NCBI GenBank assembly: GCA_017443165.1
Contig: JAFSOW010000023.1
Span: 1-11,225, forward strand
Reading direction: 5' to 3'
DNA: 11,225 bases
From: Acidaminococcaceae bacterium
Lineage (GTDB): Bacteria > Bacillota > Negativicutes > Acidaminococcales > Acidaminococcaceae
The notes beneath the pieces were generated by a model. That model did not search any database, had not been told where the DNA came from, and worked only from the letters and a program-made list of their open reading frames with translations. Shown here piece by piece: positions 6,848 through 11,225 of this stretch. The number at the start of each line of letters is the position of its first letter. Positions within the stretch are counted from its first letter, which is position 1. Position numbers and translations under genes: made by a program.

Positions 6848-7651
6848 TTATTTACGCGTATGGATAATACCTCGCTCCGCATTACGCAGGAAACGCATCA
6901 GATGCTCCACCGGCTCGCTGCTGTCCAGTTCCTGCTCCATGGTTGCTACCGCTTCTTCCAGAGAAAGCCCGCTGCGGTACAGAATCCGGAACGCTTTTTT
7001 CAACTGGGTGCGGATTTCCAACGGCATCCCCGCCCGGGCCAGGCCCACGCTGTTCAGACCCGCCACAAAAGCAGGATCCCCGGCTACCAGCATAAACGGC
7101 GGAATATCCTGGGATATTCTGCTCATACCGCCGGCCATGGCGTTCCGTCCGATGCGGCAGAACTGGTGCACAGCTGCCAGCCCGCCGATGACGGCCCGGT
7201 CTTCCACGACCACATGGCCTGCCAGAGTAGCCACGTTGGACATAATCACGTTGTTACCCACGATACAGTTGTGGGCAATATGGGTATAGGCCATCATCAG
7301 GATATCGTTACCGATGCGGGTCTCGTTGCCTTCCCCGCAGGCACGGCTTACGGTAACACACTCGCGGAAAACGCCCCGGTCACCGATGACGGTATAGCTG
7401 CGTTCCCCCTTAAACTTCAGATCCTGCGGGACACTTCCGATGGAAGCCCCCGGGAAAAACTTACAGTCTTTGCCAATCGTTGTATACGGATGAATCACTA
7501 CATGCGGACCAACAATGCAGCCATCCCCCAGTACCACGTCATGTTTAATCACCGCATACGGACCAATTACTACATTTTTTCCGATCTCCGCGCCTTTTTC
7601 AATAATCGCGGTCTCGTGTATCTTTTGTAATGGTGTAACTACCGATGCCAT
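6848..7651 (-). CDS. lpxA: UDP-N-acetylglucosamine 3-O-acyltransferase
   Basis: A 267-residue protein, close to E. coli LpxA (262). It moves an (R)-3-hydroxyacyl chain from ACP to the 3-OH of UDP-GlcNAc, the first step of lipid A synthesis, as a cytoplasmic homotrimer. Residues about 10-195 are left-handed beta-helix hexapeptide repeats, followed by the helical C-terminal domain. Key positions align without gaps to E. coli over the catalytic region: THIAH (123-127) with catalytic His127 (E. coli His125), His146 (His144), VHQF (161-164) with His162 (His160), and PQDLKF (75-80). Gly175 matches E. coli Gly173, the hydrocarbon-ruler residue that permits C14 chains. I chose the ATG at 7651 because GGGGAG lies 7 nt before it; the in-frame ATG at 7669 has no such site and falls at the predicted transcription start. 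It is followed by lpxI after 108 nt. Confidence 0.96.
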   Translation of the reverse strand: MASVVTPLQKIHETAIIEKGAEIGKNVVIGPYAVIKHDVVLGDGCIVGPHVVIHPYTTIGKDCKFFPGASIGSVPQDLKFKGERSYTVIGDRGVFRECVTVSRACGEGNETRIGNDILMMAYTHIAHNCIVGNNVIMSNVATLAGHVVVEDRAVIGGLAAVHQFCRIGRNAMAGGMSRISQDIPPFMLVAGDPAFVAGLNSVGLARAGMPLEIRTQLKKAFRILYRSGLSLEEAVATMEQELDSSEPVEHLMRFLRNAERGIIHTRK

Positions 7652-7658
7652 TTCCTCA

Positions 7659-7664
7659 CTCCCC
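7659..7664 (-). promoter_or_regulatory. Ribosome-binding site of lpxA
   Basis: GGGGAG, 7 nt before the ATG at 7651. It would lie inside the coding sequence if the longer start at 7669 were used, so it decides for the shorter protein. Confidence 0.65.
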
Positions 7665-7675
7665 TGCATTCGAAC

Positions 7676-7704
7676 ATTTTATCATTCTTAATGCATGTTG
7701 TCTG
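7676..7704 (-). promoter_or_regulatory. Candidate promoter for lpxA-lpxI
   Basis: On the minus strand CAGACA (7704-7699, 4 of 6 to TTGACA), a 17-nt spacer, and TAAAAT (7681-7676, 5 of 6 to TATAAT). The bases just before the -10 are ATGA, with the TG one base off the ideal extended -10 spacing. Predicted start is near 7669, giving a leader of about 17 nt that begins just before the GGGGAG ribosome-binding site. It sits at the downstream end of the AT-rich spacer, where other -10-like strings also occur, so confidence is modest. Confidence 0.35.
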
Positions 7705-7797
7705 CAAAACATTTTGTACAACGCAAAAAAGAAAAACACAAAAATATCCATATGCTAATACTTTACGAAATATAATCCTTTAAAACTGTGCTTTTTT

Positions 7798-7916
7798 GTT
7801 TCCTGTTTTTTTGCATATTCTTCCAAATTCACTTTTTATACAGCGTTGCCTTGCTTTTGCTATGCAATATTACTATTTTTCTTTATTTTTCTTCTTTTTT
7901 TCTGGCAACAGGAAAC
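7798..7916. repeat. 10-bp inverted repeat flanking the A-tract region
   Basis: GTTTCCTGTT at 7798-7807 is the exact reverse complement of AACAGGAAAC at 7907-7916, 99 nt apart. The match does not extend either way, and I see no flanking target duplication, so a transposon-type element is unlikely. In minus-strand RNA the upstream arm overlaps GTTGCC (7909-7904), which could pair instead with GGCAAC (7850-7845), so two alternative folds are possible. Confidence 0.4.
7876..7901. repeat. Phased A/T-tracts (predicted curved DNA)
   Basis: Three T-runs on the plus strand at 7876-7880, 7886-7890 and 7895-7901 have centres at 7878, 7888 and 7898, exactly 10 bp apart. Two more tracts (7855-7858, 7833-7837) lie about two turns and four turns away, nearly in phase. 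A-tracts repeated at helical pitch bend DNA. The segment lies upstream of the candidate lpxA promoter and could act in promoter activation or nucleoid-protein binding; that role is inference. Confidence 0.5.
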
Positions 7917-7964
7917 CGGATTCTTGATATTTCTGTGCTGCCATGCCTTCGCTTACGGCAGTCT

Positions 7965-8402
7965 TTATTTGTCCTGGATTGCAAAGAAGCAATCGCATTC
8001 GCAGGCCAGTTCCCCGTCTACCTTGCCGGCACAGTGGATTACACCCATATTGCCATGGATCTTCACCACTTCCGCCCGGGTCACTACCTGGTCACCGGGA
8101 ACCACCTGCTTATGGAATCGCACTTTGTCTATTTTGGCAAATACCGCAATTTTACCGCGGTTTTCCGGCGGATACAACATGGCCACCCCGCCTACCTGGG
8201 CCATGGCTTCAATCAGCAACACGCCCGGCATAATGGGGTTGTCGGGAAAATGTCCCAGGAACTGTAACTCATTTACTGAAATATTTTTTATGCCAACGGC
8301 CCATTTCATGGGTTCCAGGTCCAGAATCCGATCTACCAGAAGCATAGGAAAACGGTGAGGCAGAATTTTCTTGATTTCGATAACATCCAGTGTAATAGCC
8401 AT
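7965..8402 (-). CDS. fabZ: 3-hydroxyacyl-[acyl-carrier-protein] dehydratase FabZ
   Basis: A 145-residue single-hotdog dehydratase of normal length. It converts (R)-3-hydroxyacyl-ACP to trans-2-enoyl-ACP in the fatty-acid elongation cycle. Motifs: LPHRFPMLLVDR (14-25), GHFPDNPIMPGVLLIEAMAQ (50-69) with catalytic His51 and Glu65, and KVRFHKQVVPGDQ (93-105). Its substrate is the same pool LpxA and LpxD draw on, which explains its usual place among lpx genes. The start ATG (8402-8400) overlaps the lpxC stop by one base in a TAATG junction. Its ribosome-binding site (GGGAGGG, 8415-8409, about 7 nt before the ATG) is inside the last lpxC codons, so the two genes are probably translationally coupled. 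In Bacteroidetes these two genes are fused; here they are separate. The coding sequence ends at the AT-rich spacer. Confidence 0.96.
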   Translation of the reverse strand: MAITLDVIEIKKILPHRFPMLLVDRILDLEPMKWAVGIKNISVNELQFLGHFPDNPIMPGVLLIEAMAQVGGVAMLYPPENRGKIAVFAKIDKVRFHKQVVPGDQVVTRAEVVKIHGNMGVIHCAGKVDGELACECDCFFAIQDK

Positions 8403-9232
8403 TATTTACCCTCCCTGTAAGCAATAATCTGTTTTGCCAATTGCGAATTATATGAATGTCCTGATTTTACTGCAATAACATGCCCTTTCCAGGGACCGAG
8501 CAGGGATAAATCCCCTAACACATCCAGGATTTTATGCCTTACCAGTTCATCCGGAAAACGGGGCACGGAAAGACATTTGGTATCATCATACACCAATGCG
8601 TTTTCCAGATTTCCCCCCAGCCCCAGACCCATTTTACGCATTTGTTCCACTTCGTGCATAAAACCGATGGTACGGGCCGGCGCGATTTCTTTCAAAAATG
8701 TTTCTTCCGTCAGTAAAAGGTCAAAATACTGGGTTCCCAGTAAGGGATGCGGATTGACGGAAGTAAAAGAGATACGCGTCCCATCATAAGGAACCATCAA
8801 CATAAACTTGTCGCCGTCATAAACAGAAAAGGCTCTGTCAATCACGCAGACTCTTCTTTCCGCATCCTGTTCCACCCGTCCGGCCTGTTGTACCAGTTGA
8901 GCGAACACAAGACCGCTGCCGTCGGTTACCGGCGGTTCCGGCGAATCCATTTCGATCCGGCAGTTGTCGACCCCCATGGCAAACAGCGCCCCCAGCAGAT
9001 GCTCCACGGTAAATACCTGGGCACCGTTTTCACTCAGAGTCGTCGCTTTCAGCGTGGAAGTGACCAGTTCTCCGCGGGCATGGATCTCCGGTTTCTCCGG
9101 CAGATCGGTCCGGATAAACACAATACCCGTATCCGGTTCCCCCGGCTTTAATGTCATAGTCACATCTTTTCCGGAGTGCAACCCTGCGCCGGAAAAACTC
9201 ATCCCGGTTGCTAATGTTACCTGTTTTTCCAT
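8402..9232 (-). CDS. lpxC: UDP-3-O-acyl-N-acetylglucosamine deacetylase
   Basis: A 276-residue zinc amidase, shorter than E. coli LpxC (305) but near other non-proteobacterial forms. It removes the acetyl group of UDP-3-O-acyl-GlcNAc, the committed step of lipid A synthesis, in the cytoplasm. Motifs: GLHSG (17-21), VEHLLGAL (76-83) with catalytic Glu77 and zinc ligand His78, HKILDVLGDL (233-242) with zinc ligands His233 and Asp237, and SGHSYN (257-262) with the general acid/base His259. I chose the ATG at 9232 (MEKQV...) because GAGG lies 8 nt before it; for the in-frame ATG at 9238 the spacing would be only 2 nt. It starts 18 nt after the acyltransferase stop and overlaps fabZ by one base. 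I see no C-terminal proteolysis tail like that of the E. coli protein; the sequence ends soon after the last fold element. Confidence 0.96.
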   Translation of the reverse strand: MEKQVTLATGMSFSGAGLHSGKDVTMTLKPGEPDTGIVFIRTDLPEKPEIHARGELVTSTLKATTLSENGAQVFTVEHLLGALFAMGVDNCRIEMDSPEPPVTDGSGLVFAQLVQQAGRVEQDAERRVCVIDRAFSVYDGDKFMLMVPYDGTRISFTSVNPHPLLGTQYFDLLLTEETFLKEIAPARTIGFMHEVEQMRKMGLGLGGNLENALVYDDTKCLSVPRFPDELVRHKILDVLGDLSLLGPWKGHVIAVKSGHSYNSQLAKQIIAYREGK

Positions 9233-9240
9233 ACACATTT

Positions 9241-9244
9241 CCTC
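9241..9244 (-). promoter_or_regulatory. Ribosome-binding site of lpxC
   Basis: GAGG lies 8 nt before the ATG at 9232 but only 2 nt before the in-frame ATG at 9238. It therefore selects the start two codons further in. Confidence 0.65.
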
Positions 9245-9250
9245 AACATT

Positions 9251-10141
9251 CTATTTTTTCGGTCTAAACCGTTTCTTGCCGTCTTTCCAACGATCATGTA
9301 CCCAGAACCACATAGGCGGGTTTTCCCTGATTTCCTGCTCCAGAACCGCCATCATTTTTTCTGTCACCCGGGCGAGGTCCCTGTCCTTGTCCTTTGTCTT
9401 TTCCGCGTACAGCGGCGGATAGATTTTAGCCCGGCAGCTGCCGTCTTCATCGTAATGCATGAAAATAGGCAGAATCGGGCAGCCAAAGGTCCGGCTGAAA
9501 ACAGCGGGTCCCGCCGGCGTAATCACTTCTTTTCCAAACAGGGTGGTGGTCACGCCCGTATCATTGGTATCCTGATCATACAAAATGCCTAACAGATGTT
9601 TTTCTTTCAGATACCGGCCCATGGCCAGGATTCCTTCCTTGCCCCGGTTATAGGCAACCTTCTGCCCGACGATTTCACGGTATTCGTTGATAAACAAGTC
9701 CATGGCGCTGTTGTTCTGCTTTCTGGCAATACTCAGCATGGGATAGCCGTGCAACGCAACATTTGCCCCCAGCAATTCCCAGTTACCGAAATGCCCGGTA
9801 CACATCAGGGCCCCTTTTCCTTTGGCGTAAGCTTCTTCCAGATACTCCAGCCCGTCCGTTTTCACGACCGAGTTTATCGTATCCCTGTTCAACAACGGAA
9901 ACCGCAGCACTTCCACAATCATGCGGCCAAACTTGACCACGCTCTGACGGGCGATCTTCCGGGCTTCCTCCGGTGATACATGCAGACATTCCTGCACGTT
10001 AGCCGCCGCCATCTGCATGCGCCATTCCGGCACAAACAACGGCGCCACCCTGCCCAGCACATTGCCAAAGGCCAGTCCCACACTCCAGGGGAGCAGGCAG
10101 AATATTTTGCTGACCAGTTTCATTACATAATATGCGAGCAT
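9251..10141 (-). CDS. lpxL: Lipid A late (secondary) acyltransferase, LpxL/HtrB family
   Basis: A 296-residue membrane-bound acyltransferase. The family adds secondary acyl chains to the hydroxyl of acyl chains already on Kdo-lipid A or its precursors, at the inner membrane. A hydrophobic N-terminal segment (about 8-37) anchors it. The HX4E catalytic motif is HFGNWE (117-122) with His117 and Glu122. Further family blocks are YDQDTND (188-194), TPAGPAVFSR (208-217) and the C-terminal MWFWVHDRWK (277-286). It is the only late acyltransferase in the window; whether it acts like LpxL, LpxM or LpxP, with which chain, and whether it needs Kdo cannot be told from sequence. The ATG at 10141 has GGAG 5 nt upstream; the internal Met7 has none. 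It begins 12 nt after lpxD and ends 18 nt before lpxC, clearly in the same operon. The gene symbol is a family-level name. Confidence 0.9.
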   Translation of the reverse strand: MLAYYVMKLVSKIFCLLPWSVGLAFGNVLGRVAPLFVPEWRMQMAAANVQECLHVSPEEARKIARQSVVKFGRMIVEVLRFPLLNRDTINSVVKTDGLEYLEEAYAKGKGALMCTGHFGNWELLGANVALHGYPMLSIARKQNNSAMDLFINEYREIVGQKVAYNRGKEGILAMGRYLKEKHLLGILYDQDTNDTGVTTTLFGKEVITPAGPAVFSRTFGCPILPIFMHYDEDGSCRAKIYPPLYAEKTKDKDRDLARVTEKMMAVLEQEIRENPPMWFWVHDRWKDGKKRFRPKK

Positions 10142-10153
10142 ATTTTCTCCGCG

Positions 10154-11179
10154 TTACTCATTTTTTTTCAATTTCTCAATCTCTTTTTGCAGGGTTTTGA
10201 CTGTTTTCATCATCTCGCTAAGCTTACGCAGCTTAGACTGCTGACGCAGCCACTCCACATGCGACATATGCGGGAATCCGGCCAGTACCTGGTTATCCCC
10301 CACATCGCTGATGACGCCGCAACGGCCTGCCATCATGTTGTTATTGCCGATGGAGATATGCCCCACCGTAGCAGCCTGACCGCCAAAGGTATTGTTGTTG
10401 CCAATAGTTACACTGCCGGGAATTCCTACCATAGCCACGAACAGGTTGTTTTCGCCTACTACATCGTTATGTCCCAAATGTACCAGGTTATCCAGTTTGG
10501 TGCCATTGCCAACAATTGTACTGCCGACGGTCGCCCTGTCGATGCAGGAGTTGCAGCCGATCTCCACGTCGTCACCCAACACTACGTTTCCGGTCTGCTG
10601 CACTTTATTATGTTTTCCGTTATTTGTCACAAAGCCGAAACCGTCACCGCCAATGACACAGCCGGACTGCAGGATGTCCCGGTTGCCGATGACACAGCTT
10701 TCCCTCACCGTAGCGTTCGGATATATCACGCAATCTTTGCCCACTTTCACATGGCGTCCGATATACGCATGGGAATAGATAATCGTCCCGTCCCCGATCT
10801 CCGCTCCGGACTCTACAACCGCAAAGGCCTGGATGGCTACATTCGCGCCGACTTTGGCATCGTCTGCCACGTACGCCAGCGGGCTGATGACACGGGCCAC
10901 CTCTTCCTGCGGGCGGAACAATTCCAAAAGTTCCGCAAAAGCCTGCTTGGGATTTTCGACACGTATCACAGGACGGTCCAGCTTTCTGTCCCCCGGAGCC
11001 AGTATCATAGCGCCGGCCCGGCTTTTATGACAGAATTCCACATAAGGCGGACTCGCGAACGAAATCTCAGTCGGCCCGGCTTCAACCAGGCCGTTCACGC
11101 CGGTAATACGCAACGCAGGATCATCATTTTCCAATGTGCCACGCAGAAACGCCGCCAGTTCCTGTAATGTCTTTTCCAT
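10154..11179 (-). CDS. lpxD: UDP-3-O-(3-hydroxyacyl)glucosamine N-acyltransferase
   Basis: A 341-residue protein matching E. coli LpxD in length. It transfers an (R)-3-hydroxyacyl chain from ACP to the 2-amino group of UDP-3-O-acyl-GlcN, the third lipid A step, as a cytoplasmic trimer. Domains: an N-terminal uridine-binding domain (about 1-95), left-handed beta-helix hexapeptide repeats (about 100-295), and a C-terminal helix of coiled-coil character (about 305-341). Motifs: IGGDGFGF (176-183), LDNLVHLGHN (229-238) with catalytic His237 (E. coli His239), and VGHISIGNN (272-280) with His274 (E. coli His276). I chose the ATG at 11179 because GAGGGG lies 10 nt upstream; the frame stays open to 11224 but would add 15 unlikely residues. 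It is the first gene visible in the operon, so its promoter is outside the window. Confidence 0.96.
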   Translation of the reverse strand: MEKTLQELAAFLRGTLENDDPALRITGVNGLVEAGPTEISFASPPYVEFCHKSRAGAMILAPGDRKLDRPVIRVENPKQAFAELLELFRPQEEVARVISPLAYVADDAKVGANVAIQAFAVVESGAEIGDGTIIYSHAYIGRHVKVGKDCVIYPNATVRESCVIGNRDILQSGCVIGGDGFGFVTNNGKHNKVQQTGNVVLGDDVEIGCNSCIDRATVGSTIVGNGTKLDNLVHLGHNDVVGENNLFVAMVGIPGSVTIGNNNTFGGQAATVGHISIGNNNMMAGRCGVISDVGDNQVLAGFPHMSHVEWLRQQSKLRKLSEMMKTVKTLQKEIEKLKKNE

Positions 11180-11189
11180 AGTTTTACAA

Positions 11190-11195
11190 CCCCTC
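11190..11195 (-). promoter_or_regulatory. Ribosome-binding site of lpxD
   Basis: GAGGGG, 10 nt before the ATG at 11179. It supports that start over the open frame continuing to 11224. Confidence 0.55.
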
Positions 11196-11225
11196 TGCCC
11201 TACATCCTCTTGCGTCAGGAACAAC

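Larger units (their letters stand above)
7652..7964 (-). other. AT-rich spacer between fabZ and lpxA
   Basis: About 313 nt without a convincing gene, much more AT-rich than the genes around it. It holds phased A-tracts (7876-7901), a 10-bp inverted repeat (7798-7807 and 7907-7916), a 7-bp stem just after fabZ (7938-7961) with no T-run, and the candidate lpxA promoter. No intrinsic terminator follows fabZ, so some readthrough from lpxD-fabZ into lpxA is plausible. A 23-codon open frame (7944-7873) lacks a ribosome-binding site and I do not call it. Confidence 0.5.

Noticed and set aside
7798..7916. A MITE-like element bounded by the 10-bp inverted repeat
   Set aside because: The ends do not extend beyond 10 bp, there is no target-site duplication, and no second copy is in the window.
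7873..7944. A 23-codon minus-strand open frame just after fabZ, ending in a Lys-rich run
   Set aside because: It has no properly spaced ribosome-binding site, and its Lys-rich end is simply the phased A-tract DNA read as codons.
7938..7961. A terminator just after fabZ (stem CTGCC/GGCAG plus a wobble and one more pair)
   Set aside because: The stem is short with a 10-nt loop and no T-run follows on the minus strand.
9980..11167. Plus-strand open frame of 395 codons opposite lpxD and the acyltransferase start
   Set aside because: It is antisense to two well-conserved genes, is rich in His and Gln as expected of a reverse-frame shadow, has no recognisable domain and no convincing ribosome-binding site.
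11180..11225. The tail of an upstream gene at the right edge (a frame ending TAA at about 11184)
   Set aside because: Only 13 codons are visible, no family is recognisable, and two other frames are equally possible. A Skp/OmpH-like neighbour is common in such clusters but cannot be supported here.
1..11225. CRISPR arrays, tRNA or rRNA genes, IS elements, toxin-antitoxin or defence genes
   Set aside because: No direct-repeat arrays, RNA-gene signatures or transposase motifs were seen; the minus strand is filled by lipid A genes and short spacers.

Overview
The window is one continuous lipid A / Kdo biosynthesis locus. Every gene is on the minus strand, so transcription runs from high to low coordinates. 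Nine complete genes and the first 23 codons of a tenth are present: lpxD, an LpxL/HtrB-family acyltransferase, lpxC, fabZ, lpxA, lpxI, lpxB, msbA, a fused waaA-lpxK, and the start of kdsB at the left edge. I see no mobile elements, rRNA or tRNA genes, CRISPR arrays or foreign-looking segments. The long plus-strand open frames are antisense shadows.

The organism makes an LPS outer membrane. The gene order (lpxD-acyltransferase-lpxC-fabZ-lpxA-lpxI-lpxB-msbA-waaA/lpxK-kdsB), LpxI in place of LpxH, and strong AGGAGG-type ribosome-binding sites with Firmicute-like terminator and promoter signals fit the diderm Firmicutes (Negativicutes) best. The moderate GC content of the genes argues against the AT-rich Halanaerobiales. 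A family-level guess such as Acidaminococcaceae would only be an impression.

Layout from right to left. (i) 11179-7965: lpxD, acyltransferase, lpxC and fabZ are packed with gaps of 12 and 18 nt and a 1-nt TAATG overlap, so they are almost surely one transcript starting outside the window. (ii) 7964-7652: an AT-rich spacer of about 313 nt with phased A-tracts, a 10-bp inverted repeat and a candidate promoter for lpxA. (iii) 7651-5915: lpxA and lpxI, separated by 108 nt holding a 12-bp hairpin. (iv) 5914-5660: a spacer with a clear intrinsic terminator, abutted by an extended -10 promoter and a roughly 110-nt leader containing a 14-bp palindrome. (v) 5659-1: lpxB, msbA, waaA-lpxK and kdsB.

The products form the Raetz pathway. 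LpxA, LpxC and LpxD make UDP-2,3-diacyl-GlcN. FabZ acts on the same (R)-3-hydroxyacyl-ACP pool that feeds LpxA and LpxD. LpxI makes lipid X and LpxB the disaccharide. The LpxK part of the fusion adds the 4'-phosphate, and its WaaA part adds Kdo from the CMP-Kdo made by KdsB. The LpxL-family enzyme adds a secondary acyl chain, and MsbA flips the product across the inner membrane. The most unusual protein is the WaaA-LpxK fusion. The most interesting non-coding parts are the terminator/promoter junction before lpxB and the curved-DNA-like spacer before lpxA. I did not find a clearly undescribed system.
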